A program made the translations under genes and the position numbers. From an uncultured Lachnospiraceae bacterium (GTDB lineage Bacteria; Bacillota; Clostridia; Lachnospirales; Lachnospiraceae): 64,000 bases of DNA. The notes below the pieces were generated by a model. The model worked only from the letters and a program-made list of their open reading frames with translations, did no database searches and was not told where the DNA came from. This document shows, piece after piece, positions 8,639 through 17,282 of the stretch (its first letter is position 1; the number at the start of each line of letters is the position of its first letter). Location of the stretch: NCBI GenBank assembly GCA_910578645.1, contig CAJTQI010000005.1, positions 216,084-280,083 on the forward strand, read 5' to 3'.

Positions 8639-9589
8639 CTAAATTATACGCTCAATCAATTGACAAATATACTCCATATCTTTTTCGCCGTATCGCTGGT
8701 CAACAGGCAATGGTAATATATTATCTGCATATTTATATTCTAACGTACTACAATCACAAGTCTCCATTACATCTGGCCATAACATTGGAATATATACCTT
8801 TTCTTTTTGAAGTAAACTTCTCAATTGATTACCTTTGTCTACTAAAAGCGGATATGCAAATGGACCCTCAGGCATTTCCAACGCTAATTTATTATGTTGA
8901 TTCATCCGGCTGTGAAGATACCTAAAATTATTTTCTCTTCTGTCTTTAACAGATGCATAATCAATTCCTTTTAGCAAATTTGAAGTCAGCTTAGACATTA
9001 ACTTAATCGGTTCGTCATCAAAAAGATTATTATTGTCTTGATACTCTTGATAAAATTCCGATGCTGTCTTTTCAAAGCGTCCCAGTAAAAACCGTATCCT
9101 TTCATATGATATATCCTTTGGATACTCTTTCAAAGCATGATTATTTGTAAATAAATACCCACCATCCGTTACACCAAAATACTTTCGGCAACTATATAGT
9201 GTATCACACCCATATATGGGTTTGGAAAAAAAGGCCTGAACATTGTCAATAATTATATTTGCATAGTCTTTTTTCAACTGCAAAATATAATCATCCGCTA
9301 ATTGCCCATAATAATTTACAACATAAAAAAATGTTTTATCATCTAAATCAAAATTAATAATTGGCCTGAAATATTCATCGATATGGTAATACCTACATAT
9401 AACCCCGTACTTCTTACATGTCTCCCTTACGGAATCACATAAAAAATACGGCATATAAATCTCTTTAATATCTTTTAATTCTATCAGGTAAGCCAAACAA
9501 TTTCTACCACAATTTAACTTAACCAATTCTTCATAATATTCAAATCCATGGTTAATTTCAAATTCTATATATCCCCCATATTCCTTCAT
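8639..9589 (-). CDS. DegT-like PLP-dependent transferase homologue, divergent
   Basis: 316 aa. The fold appears to be aspartate-aminotransferase type I: IIIDNVQAFF occupies the place of the usual DAAH/EDAA cofactor motif, and SCRKYFGVTDGGYLF resembles the stretch with the PLP lysine. The sequence is far from standard DegT sugar aminotransferases, so activity on a nucleotide sugar is unproven. ATG 9589 follows AAGGAAATGTT; the TTG 27 bases upstream has no ribosome binding site. It sits 23 bases after the WbqC gene, a pairing consistent with a joint role on one amino-sugar residue. Confidence 0.6.
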   Translation of the reverse strand: MKEYGGYIEFEINHGFEYYEELVKLNCGRNCLAYLIELKDIKEIYMPYFLCDSVRETCKKYGVICRYYHIDEYFRPIINFDLDDKTFFYVVNYYGQLADDYILQLKKDYANIIIDNVQAFFSKPIYGCDTLYSCRKYFGVTDGGYLFTNNHALKEYPKDISYERIRFLLGRFEKTASEFYQEYQDNNNLFDDEPIKLMSKLTSNLLKGIDYASVKDRRENNFRYLHSRMNQHNKLALEMPEGPFAYPLLVDKGNQLRSLLQKEKVYIPMLWPDVMETCDCSTLEYKYADNILPLPVDQRYGEKDMEYICQLIERII

Positions 9590-9612
9590 AACATTTCCTT
9601 TTAAATCCTTAA

Positions 9613-10320
9613 TCAATCGTTCTCCACCAACGTATACCGACTCAACATTTGCCTTATCTCCTCAACACTGTTATGCATCATCACATCAACAATAGAAAGG
9701 TTTGCTTCAAAGCCTTCTATCTGCTGCTGATACCTAATTTCATCCGTATCCAAAAAACACAGCTTTATTCCATTTTTCATAAACTTATCAAAATGATATA
9801 ATTTCTTTCCCCCTATTGCATTATAATATGTATCCGCTCCCATATGCTTACATATATCTATTACTTTATCTTCGCCTGACAGTACTTCATTCTTTTTTAT
9901 TTGAGACGATACATATAACTCTGTATTTATACAGAGATATTCGCATATAATCTTTATAGAAAACTCCAAATACTCTGCCAGGTTAACTTTATCGCATTCT
10001 AATATTTTACATATAATAGGATATACTATCTCAAAATAACTAGATTTATGATAAGCGGCATACAATGTTTTTTTACTCTTTTCTACCAAAGTCCTGCTGC
10101 AGTTTACTCCAATCTCATTAATATGCTTGAATGAACTAGCTCCAAACATTTGAACATTTATATACTGTACCTTACCATTATTCAAAATTCGATTTCTATT
10201 AATCCATCCGCCTTTAATGTAATTAACGTCATCATATATTACATACTTATCAACTGCATTCAATAATTGCCAATATCCAATGTATGGTAAAAAATACGGC
10301 TGCATAATTCCAAGTTTCAT
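9613..10320 (-). CDS. WbqC-family protein
   Basis: 235 aa, opening MKLGIMQPYFLPYIGYWQLL, the conserved start of the WbqC family, followed by DDVNYIKGGWINRNRI. Family members occur in O-antigen and capsule loci, usually next to sugar aminotransferases or methyltransferases. They are suspected to add an acyl or aminoacyl group to an amino sugar, but the reaction is not firmly established. Here the gene lies between the phase-variable methyltransferase and the DegT-like gene. AGGAGACACT precedes the ATG. Confidence 0.8.
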   Translation of the reverse strand: MKLGIMQPYFLPYIGYWQLLNAVDKYVIYDDVNYIKGGWINRNRILNNGKVQYINVQMFGASSFKHINEIGVNCSRTLVEKSKKTLYAAYHKSSYFEIVYPIICKILECDKVNLAEYLEFSIKIICEYLCINTELYVSSQIKKNEVLSGEDKVIDICKHMGADTYYNAIGGKKLYHFDKFMKNGIKLCFLDTDEIRYQQQIEGFEANLSIVDVMMHNSVEEIRQMLSRYTLVEND

Positions 10321-10328
10321 AGTGTCTC

Positions 10329-11062
10329 CTACTTTCTACTGGCAAAAATAAACCCTTCCGGCTGATACAGACATGTATTAAAGGCCAATCTCTTTCCCTC
10401 TATCGTCTGAACAGTATAATATCCCAAATTGCGATGTTCAGGCTTACTAATATCTATATCTATCTCAAATGGCTGATAATATACATGTTCATATCCATAT
10501 TTTTTAAATTCCTCCGCTAATTTAGGAACGGAATAAATATTATAATACACTTGTGAAAAATCGCTATTGTGTGTAGGACGTTCATAATTTTCAAGACTGA
10601 TTGTGTAATTAATCATTCCATCATAAAGTAACGCTGAAAACGCTATCCATTCGGCATTCAACTTGCACATTTGCTCCAGTGGTTTTCTATAATCCGGTAA
10701 CCATGACAACGTTTGTAAACAGATTATCCCTTGATATTGATTCATATAATTCTGATTTATATTATAAATATCACCATACTCAAATCGAATATTTTTAGCG
10801 ACGCCTTTATATAAGTCAAATAACTTCGTGTTTATATCTATACCCGTAAAACGAGTTGATGCATGCTTTTTAGCAATATAGTGTGTCCCCCCCCCGGTCC
10901 ACATCCAACATCTAATATATCCAAATTATCTATATCTACTTTTGAGCTCAAGAACTTTTCAAACTCAATTGTAATTTTGTATGGATTATCAAATTGCCGG
11001 GTATACCATTCCAAATTTGCTTCCTCTGTCCAGTATGCAATATTATCTCTATCTTGTTCCAT
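10329..11062 (-). CDS. SAM-dependent methyltransferase, split by a poly-G tract (predicted phase OFF)
   Basis: The frame beginning at ATG 11062 (after GGGGAGGAGTTATC) reads to DILDVGCGPGGG, the SAM-binding motif I, at about residues 49-60, then shifts and stops about 15 codons later. The rest of the enzyme continues in another frame from 10904 (THYIAKKHASTRFTGIDI, then CLQTLSWLPDYRKPLEQM) to the stop at 10329. The shift point is a run of nine G (10887-10895) that encodes the glycines of motif I. Ten G (or seven) would join the halves into a 244-residue (or 243-residue) class I methyltransferase with intact motif I. As assembled the gene is out of frame. A sequencing error in the run cannot be excluded. 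Confidence 0.8.
10887..10895 (-). repeat. poly-G tract, 9 bases, in the methyltransferase gene
   Basis: Nine G within the SAM-binding motif I. Out of frame at 9 G; in frame at 10 or 7. Confidence 0.9.
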
Positions 11063-11091
11063 GATAACTCCTCCCCAACGCACTTATTAAT

Positions 11092-12402
11092 CTATTCTTC
11101 CATTCTTACCGAAATTCCATTTCCCCACATAAACTTTGCACTATCTATCATATCTCCGCTAGCACTATCCATAATTAATATATCAATATCACTATCATTG
11201 CCATTATCGCTCTGAATAACAACATTTACACTACCATTCTTCTTCTGGATTGCCAACATTTGATTTGTATTTACTTCCGCCTCCATATGAATCCCTAAAT
11301 TGGATAAAAGCGCCAAAATACGAGCATCTTTTAAAATTTCAGAATCACCTTTTATTTTTATAGTAAAATCAATCTTTCTATTTTTCATTAACAGAAGATA
11401 ATTTTCTACCTCTTTTTGTAGCGAAAATAAGTGAAAAATACTTTTCTCATAATGGCCGTACTCATAATGCCATCTACTATATTCCTGATTATCCCTTTGG
11501 TCAGAAATATCATAATTGTCTACTATATAATTTCCTAAAAATGTTGTAACTTTGCGTGCCCCGGAAGGATTTAAATGGGAATTGGGGTCCCAACAGTCTG
11601 TGCTATAATTTACTAAATCTAATTGTAAAAAATTAATATAGTCAATATGATACTTATTTGCAATTTCACAAACCATCTGTGCCTCATTCTGTTCTTCCTC
11701 CGTCGCAGGAAAAGGAAGATAGGTTAATAAAACATCTATATTACGGTTCTGACATTCCTCTATTATTCTGCAGAGATACTCTGACCCTAATGTCTCTGCC
11801 ATCTTTTTGCCTTTATATTCACTTATCTCATTTGGAACAGCAACATTTATTCTATACTCTGCACCTTTATTCAATAATAAGGCAGGCTCGTAATCTATCT
11901 GCTCCAATTCACTCCAACGATTATGATAAACCGAAAAGTTCCAAAGCAGTTCAAATCCTCGACTATCCCCTTCAAACAAATCGTTAACTGCTCTAATTTT
12001 TGTCCAACTTAGAGGCATACTATCGAAAGACATATGCTGATAACCTATATCCGCTGTCCTATTATTATCACCAACTAAATAGCAATCAATCACAATCAAT
12101 TTCGGTTGTGTATAATCTAACGCATTTTGCATAATCCAATATGTTGTCGGAATTGTATTACTATGTCCGCCAAAATTATAAGATACAATCCCATACTCAT
12201 CCCATAACTCCATCGGATGAATAGCATTAATGACATGGCTAGTCCCCATAAAAAGGACGTCAAAATCCTCTTCCTGACTATAAAACTCCGCATATTTTAT
12301 ATAGCTTGCTTTACGTTCTACCAAGGTAGACAATTGGCTTATCACCAAATATACAACTAATATAATACCAATAATCTCAAACAAAATTTTTATCTTTTTC
12401 AT
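11092..12402 (-). CDS. SGNH/DltD-like membrane-anchored partner of the MBOAT acyltransferase
   Basis: 436 aa with one N-terminal membrane helix (KILFEIIGIILVVYLVISQL) and a large extracellular part. VLFMGTSHVINAIHPMELW resembles the Ser-containing first block of DltD/AlgX-type SGNH proteins; a D-x-x-H-like motif occurs later (CWDPNSHLNPSGA). It directly follows the MBOAT gene, whose TGA is 11 bases before this ATG. In such pairs (AlgI/AlgJ, DltB/DltD, PatA/PatB) the MBOAT protein passes acyl groups across the membrane and the SGNH partner transfers them to the polymer. The C-terminal 80 residues form a separate domain I do not recognise. Confidence 0.75.
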   Translation of the reverse strand: MKKIKILFEIIGIILVVYLVISQLSTLVERKASYIKYAEFYSQEEDFDVLFMGTSHVINAIHPMELWDEYGIVSYNFGGHSNTIPTTYWIMQNALDYTQPKLIVIDCYLVGDNNRTADIGYQHMSFDSMPLSWTKIRAVNDLFEGDSRGFELLWNFSVYHNRWSELEQIDYEPALLLNKGAEYRINVAVPNEISEYKGKKMAETLGSEYLCRIIEECQNRNIDVLLTYLPFPATEEEQNEAQMVCEIANKYHIDYINFLQLDLVNYSTDCWDPNSHLNPSGARKVTTFLGNYIVDNYDISDQRDNQEYSRWHYEYGHYEKSIFHLFSLQKEVENYLLLMKNRKIDFTIKIKGDSEILKDARILALLSNLGIHMEAEVNTNQMLAIQKKNGSVNVVIQSDNGNDSDIDILIMDSASGDMIDSAKFMWGNGISVRMEE

Positions 12403-12412
12403 TGTCTCCGAC

Positions 12413-13912
12413 TCAAAACTGAAAATATATAAAACTAGATTCGGAATATGCATAACCCCATATTCCAAACAACAATATTCCACATATAGCCAACGCTATT
12501 GCAACACATTGGAACCACCATTCTTGTTTTATAATAACATATCTAATTTCAATACTATATTTCTTAGCAATATCTGCTATCATTAAAACCACAATGGACA
12601 AAAACATAAGCCTAAACTCATGTTCATTCAATCCACATTCATAAAGAGAACCATCAAAAAGAATCTGCCAATTATGTACTCTAACCATACTTTTGATTAT
12701 ATTTAATGCATTATAAAATCCATCTGCACGAAAAAAAATCCAAGAAAAATCCACCAACACAAATGTTATAATACAATTTAAAAATCTGTGGCTAAAAGTT
12801 CTCCTATCGAGTCTGCAAACATCAATAAGCCGTTCACGTACAGGTTCTAATGCTTCTCCAACTATTTGATATATCCCATTTATTCCACCCCAAATCAAAT
12901 AATTCCACGAAGCTCCATGCCATAATCCGCTTATACAAAATACGAACATTTTATTAAAATATTTTCTGATTTTTCCTTTTCTATTTCCGCCTAAAGGAAA
13001 ATATAAATAGTCCCTAAACCATGTATTTAATGAAATATGCCATCTTCTCCAAAACTCTGTTATCGACTGCGATAAATACGGTGCATTAAAATTTTCTATC
13101 AATTGAATGCCAAGCATTTTTGCTGTACCCATTGCTATGACAGAATATCCATAAAAATCACAATAAATCTGAAATGCAAAAAAAACCGTAGCCACAATCG
13201 CATACCATCCTCCATATGTTTCCGGACTTTCATAGACTGTATCAACAAAAATTGCAATTCTATCAGCAATAACTATTTTGAGAAAAAATCCCCAAAGCAT
13301 TAATAGTAGACTTTCTTTTGCCTTATCTATTGTAAGTTTAGATGGCGATGACAACTGAGTTAATAAATTTTTGGACCTCTCTATCGGTCCAGCCACAAGC
13401 TGAGGAAAAAAAGACACAAATAATGCATACTTTAAAAAACTTTTTTCAGCATGTATTTCACCTCTATACACATCCATTGTATAACTCAACGCCTGGAAAG
13501 TATAAAAAGAAATCCCCACCGGTAAAAGAACATCAAATATTGGAATGTTCATACAAATATTTAATTTTAAAAAAAGTTTGTTTATACTTTCCGCTACAAA
13601 GCCGAAGTATTTGAAAAAGAATAAAACTGATAAATTAAGTACAACACTAATGCCAACACACCATTTTTTATATAATAATGCCCGTTTTACCCCCCCCCAC
13701 TCATTTTGGTGTACTATTTCAATCTTTCTGCCACATGCATAAGTCACCACTGTTGAAAATAAAAGAAGCAATACGTATTTCACATTCCAACACATATAGA
13801 AATAATAGCTAGAAATTAGCAGCCAGAGATAACGCCTTCTCTCAGGAACTAAATAGTATATCAACAATACAATGGGAAAGAAAACCAGAAAATGCAATGA
13901 ATTAAATAACAT
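12413..13912 (-). CDS. MBOAT-family O-acyltransferase, poly-G tract in frame
   Basis: 499 aa, about ten membrane helices. Family landmarks are visible: VPERRRYLWLL near the N-terminus, SFYTFQALSYTMDVYRGE, FFPQLVAGPIERS, ITEFWRRWHISLNTWFRDYLYFPLGG and the catalytic-His region FCISGLWHGASWNYLIWGG. It probably O-acetylates the polysaccharide together with the DltD-like partner downstream. Nine G (13690-13698) encode E-W-G-G-V at residues 71-75, in a cytoplasmic loop. At nine G the gene is open; 8 G gives an immediate TAA and 10 G a TAA seven codons on, so either change removes the enzyme. Confidence 0.88.
   Translation of the reverse strand: MLFNSLHFLVFFPIVLLIYYLVPERRRYLWLLISSYYFYMCWNVKYVLLLLFSTVVTYACGRKIEIVHQNEWGGVKRALLYKKWCVGISVVLNLSVLFFFKYFGFVAESINKLFLKLNICMNIPIFDVLLPVGISFYTFQALSYTMDVYRGEIHAEKSFLKYALFVSFFPQLVAGPIERSKNLLTQLSSPSKLTIDKAKESLLLMLWGFFLKIVIADRIAIFVDTVYESPETYGGWYAIVATVFFAFQIYCDFYGYSVIAMGTAKMLGIQLIENFNAPYLSQSITEFWRRWHISLNTWFRDYLYFPLGGNRKGKIRKYFNKMFVFCISGLWHGASWNYLIWGGINGIYQIVGEALEPVRERLIDVCRLDRRTFSHRFLNCIITFVLVDFSWIFFRADGFYNALNIIKSMVRVHNWQILFDGSLYECGLNEHEFRLMFLSIVVLMIADIAKKYSIEIRYVIIKQEWWFQCVAIALAICGILLFGIWGYAYSESSFIYFQF
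13690..13698 (-). repeat. poly-G tract, 9 bases, in the MBOAT gene
   Basis: Nine G at residues 72-75; in frame at 9 G. Eight G gives TAA immediately after the tract. Confidence 0.9.
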
Positions 13913-13935
13913 ATTTTTCTCCTATCCCAATTACT

Positions 13936-15750
13936 CTAATGTACTGCCTCATCATATTCTGCTCCAAACACTTCTTCTTTGCTTCTTAAAATAGCTTTTC
14001 CATCCTTAATTTCATATATTTTATCACATTTTCGCACTGTAGTCAGTCTATGTGCGACGATAATTAAAGTTTTCTCCCCCTGTAATGCCTCTATAGATTC
14101 CAGTACCGCTTCTTCAGTATCGTTATCCAACGCCGCCGTTGCCTCATCTAACACAAGTATTTGCGGATTATTATATAAAGCCCTCGCTATTGCAACTCTC
14201 TGCCTCTGTCCACCGGAGAATTTCACTCCCCGCTCTCCCACTATCGTATTTAGCCCATTTGGCTGTTTGATTACAAATTCCTTTAGCTGCGCCTGCTCTA
14301 AGGCATCCCATACAAGCTGCTCATCTATGTTTTCCTCCGTAATTCCAAATGCAATATTGCTCTTAATAGTATCATCAATAAGAAATACCGATTGAGGCAC
14401 ATACGCAACCAACTTCCCCCATGCATCTGGTATAGACGAAATATTGATTCCATCAATCTCCACACTTCCTTGGCGTGGTTCAAACAATCCCAGAATGATA
14501 TCTACAAGTGTAGTTTTCCCTGCGCCTGACTCTCCTATTAAAGCAATAGATTCTCCGTCTTTAATATTTAATGATAAATCACTTAGAATAATTTTATCAG
14601 AGTGGTCATAATTCCAATATATATGATTAATGCTTAAAGTCGAAAAATTTTTGACAGAAAGAAGTTGTTCACTTTTTTCTGTCGGCCATATAATACTTTC
14701 ACGTACTTTCTCATACTCTTCTACTTCTTTTAAATTTCGATATGTCGCATCTACGCCTGGCTTAGAAAACACCAGAGATGTCACTTGCCCGGAAATAGCG
14801 GCAACGGAAGGCAACAATTTCATTCCTCCTACAGCAAATGCCGCAAATTGTGGTATAAATGCATTTGCGTCAATACCTATACTTATTCTAAAACATACGA
14901 CTACAATAATTCCCGTCATAAAAGCTGCTTCTATCAATCTTGCCGGACAGGCAATAATTGTAGCATATCCCACATTGCTTTTACGTGTTCTTTCAAATGC
15001 TTTTTCATAATTATCTATGAATTTCTCCTGCCTTTTCATTACTATGATTTCTTTTACTCCATTGATGGTCTCATATATACACTTACTAACAAGTGCATTG
15101 GCATCCCGGAACATCTCGCCCCATCTGCTTACTCTGCCCTTAAAAGCATATGTAAGTATAAAAATTCCTAAAAAGGATGTAATCAAAATTCCAACTGCCA
15201 ACACATAATCTGTAACTAAAAGATATACACTAATCATCAACATCATAATAAGTTGGGTAACAATATTGAACAAGGTCTCCAAAGCATCTTTTACACATCC
15301 GACATCTGTTCCTACACCTCTTATTATCTTAGAGCTGTTTTCATCTAAAAAATAAGAATAAGGTCTTTTCATATAAGAACCCAACATCTGCACACTAAGC
15401 TTCTTTTGTATTCTATATCGAAAACGTATCTGTAAATGAGTTGCAAAAATCAGATACAAGTTTTTTATCCAAAAAACAATAACTAAAACTACTCCCAGAA
15501 AAACCAGTAAATACAAATCTGATTCAATATGCAGTATATCGCAAGCTTCCGCAATATATTGATTAGACCATAGAGCCTCGGGTGTCAGAATTGCCATAAC
15601 AAAAGGTGCAATAATACTAATACTCAAAGTTTCAAAGCAGGCCGAAAAAAGAATGCTAATAAATACCCCTAACGCCAGCCATCTTTGCTTTTTATCCAAA
15701 ATAGAAAATACTTCTCGCAATAATGAAAATAAATTTTTAATATCTCTCAT
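13936..15750 (-). CDS. ABC-type lipid-linked oligosaccharide flippase (PglK/MsbA-like)
   Basis: 604 aa fused transporter: six membrane helices in residues 1 to about 340, then an ATPase domain with Walker A GESGAGKTT, signature FSGGQRQRVAIARAL, Walker B ILVLDEATAALD and switch His in IVAHRLTT. Half-transporters of this form in oligosaccharide loci (PglK) flip the finished lipid-linked unit across the membrane. No Wzx-type flippase is seen in the window. A second copy of the same type occurs at 50389-52179. The ATPase halves are similar over their whole length, which suggests two assembly systems merged in one locus. Confidence 0.88.
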   Translation of the reverse strand: MRDIKNLFSLLREVFSILDKKQRWLALGVFISILFSACFETLSISIIAPFVMAILTPEALWSNQYIAEACDILHIESDLYLLVFLGVVLVIVFWIKNLYLIFATHLQIRFRYRIQKKLSVQMLGSYMKRPYSYFLDENSSKIIRGVGTDVGCVKDALETLFNIVTQLIMMLMISVYLLVTDYVLAVGILITSFLGIFILTYAFKGRVSRWGEMFRDANALVSKCIYETINGVKEIIVMKRQEKFIDNYEKAFERTRKSNVGYATIIACPARLIEAAFMTGIIVVVCFRISIGIDANAFIPQFAAFAVGGMKLLPSVAAISGQVTSLVFSKPGVDATYRNLKEVEEYEKVRESIIWPTEKSEQLLSVKNFSTLSINHIYWNYDHSDKIILSDLSLNIKDGESIALIGESGAGKTTLVDIILGLFEPRQGSVEIDGINISSIPDAWGKLVAYVPQSVFLIDDTIKSNIAFGITEENIDEQLVWDALEQAQLKEFVIKQPNGLNTIVGERGVKFSGGQRQRVAIARALYNNPQILVLDEATAALDNDTEEAVLESIEALQGEKTLIIVAHRLTTVRKCDKIYEIKDGKAILRSKEEVFGAEYDEAVH

Positions 15751-15816
15751 TCATATTTCCTCCAAACGTACTATTGCTACCGCCTTTCGTACTTACTTTC
15801 CCTATAGCATTAACAG

Positions 15817-16578
15817 CTAAACAATATCATCTAAATTAACTCTTGGATATACTTCCAACATTCCACCTCGCGTTGCATTATACACTTTAATATTATGCTT
15901 ATCTGCAAATCTCTTAATTTCTTCATGTGCAATAATATATTTCGCCGTATAGTTTTCCGGTATTCCTTGTTTAATTTGTTCTTCACTCCTGCAATCCTTA
16001 AAGGATGCCTCGCCAGGTTTATAGTTACAGTCCATTCCCAACATATAAATTTCTTTGAATCCCATATAAACAATCACCTGCATCATAGAATATACTACCA
16101 TATATCCCCAGTATACATCTTTTGTGATATCTTCCGAAAACCCCCTGGGAATCTTTGGCGCATAATATATCCATTTCCCGGTATTCATCTGTGGGATTTC
16201 ATAGGCACCCATTTCACGCAGCCGTCTATAATCTGCTTTCGACAAATCGGTTCGTTTTGCAAAAAAAATATTCTTTATGCCGCTGTTTATAATCTTTTCT
16301 CCATAGATGCGCATACATGCCCCATCTATAAATCCATAAAATGTCGGCATGTACGATATTTCGTTTAACGCAAGCACGACTGAGTTTACCATAAATGTTT
16401 TCTCATCCTTAAGTTTCTCTAAGTCTTCACAAGTTAAGCTTGGCCCACTTCCAATCAAAAAACATCGTTCATTTTTATATATATTCTTGAATTTACTCAA
16501 TTCATAAAATCGCTTACTATTAACCCCCCTATGCACATAAAACTTTGCTGCATCGGCTGTATACTCCGCAAATGCCAT
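15817..16578 (-). CDS. DUF115/Maf-like putative glycosyltransferase
   Basis: 253 aa. RCFLIGSGPSLTCEDLEKLK and, towards the C-terminus, YMGFKEIYMLGMDCNY are the two landmarks of the DUF115/MptE-like fold. Related families include the flagellar Maf proteins, which transfer nonulosonic acids, and GT42 sialyltransferases have a comparable layout. Given the CMP-nonulosonate genes in the same locus, a transferase role is plausible but unproven. ATG 16578 follows AAAGGAACGTTTC. The open frame extends 53 codons further upstream into the neighbouring gene, without a better start. A similar module forms the C-terminal half of the protein at 59802-61379. Confidence 0.6.
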   Translation of the reverse strand: MAFAEYTADAAKFYVHRGVNSKRFYELSKFKNIYKNERCFLIGSGPSLTCEDLEKLKDEKTFMVNSVVLALNEISYMPTFYGFIDGACMRIYGEKIINSGIKNIFFAKRTDLSKADYRRLREMGAYEIPQMNTGKWIYYAPKIPRGFSEDITKDVYWGYMVVYSMMQVIVYMGFKEIYMLGMDCNYKPGEASFKDCRSEEQIKQGIPENYTAKYIIAHEEIKRFADKHNIKVYNATRGGMLEVYPRVNLDDIV

Positions 16579-16625
16579 GAAACGTTCCTTTATAATATGG
16601 AATATCACACCATAATCCAAATTTA

Positions 16626-17282
16626 TCACCCCCGATGTATCGCATCTTTCCAATAATTTGCTAATTTTCGTAGCCAGTATGGCACAGTCGTAACATATGC
16701 CCGTATTTTCCCACGGATTCTTCTCATACGAATGCACAACATATGTATACGAATGCCTATCAATACATAGTAAAGCCCTCCTGCTTTATCCTTATATCGG
16801 TTGTCAGGAATATCTTTCTCACTAAGGTACCCATCCTCAATCATGTCAATATCCTCAATATCCTTTTTTCTTCCATGCAAATATCTAAGTAAGAATTTTT
16901 TATATAAATATTCATATCCAATATCAATAATCTTAAACCCATTGCATTCTATATATGCCTTATGCGCAAATATATATTTATCCGCATAGCCGATTACCGC
17001 ATATTGGTTATTAAAGAAATCCACATGCTCGCTTACCGCAATGTGCCCCCAATATCCTGTTTTTTTTAATTCACCTGATATAAGCTTCTTTTTACCACTA
17101 CTGTCAAGAATAACCTCTAAATCATTATTTTCCCTTATTCCATAATAGGCTAAAATGGCCGAACCGCTTAGACAAACCTCATTCATCGATATTCCAAGAG
17201 CATCTAGCCAATCTATCAATTCATCTATATATTTGATTCGGTTTATCTCTCCTTTGAACTGGCATTTATCCTTTAAAATCAA
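16626..17282 (-). CDS. nucleotidyltransferase-like protein
   Basis: 218 aa. CLSGSAILAYYGIRENNDLEVIL near residue 40 resembles the G-S ... D-x-D core of minimal nucleotidyltransferases, although the usual second Asp position reads L-E. KKDIEDIDMIEDG follows, as in proteins that act beside sugar kinases. The most likely start is TTG 17282 (after GGGGAATATTATT), which overlaps the kinase gene by 17 bases; no ATG fits well, so the N-terminus is uncertain. The kinase upstream and this gene form a tight pair and probably act on the same substrate, which I cannot name. Confidence 0.55.
   Translation of the reverse strand: MILKDKCQFKGEINRIKYIDELIDWLDALGISMNEVCLSGSAILAYYGIRENNDLEVILDSSGKKKLISGELKKTGYWGHIAVSEHVDFFNNQYAVIGYADKYIFAHKAYIECNGFKIIDIGYEYLYKKFLLRYLHGRKKDIEDIDMIEDGYLSEKDIPDNRYKDKAGGLYYVLIGIRIHMLCIRMRRIRGKIRAYVTTVPYWLRKLANYWKDAIHRG

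Noticed and set aside
11092..12483. extended start of the DltD-like protein at 12483
   Set aside because: The extension overlaps the end of the MBOAT gene and has no membrane or family signature; the ATG at 12402 directly precedes the anchor helix and follows GGAG.
16524..16529. run of six G (coding strand) in the DUF115-like gene
   Set aside because: Six is too short to call a slippage tract; similar six-base runs at 37634-37639 and 60634-60639 were also left out.
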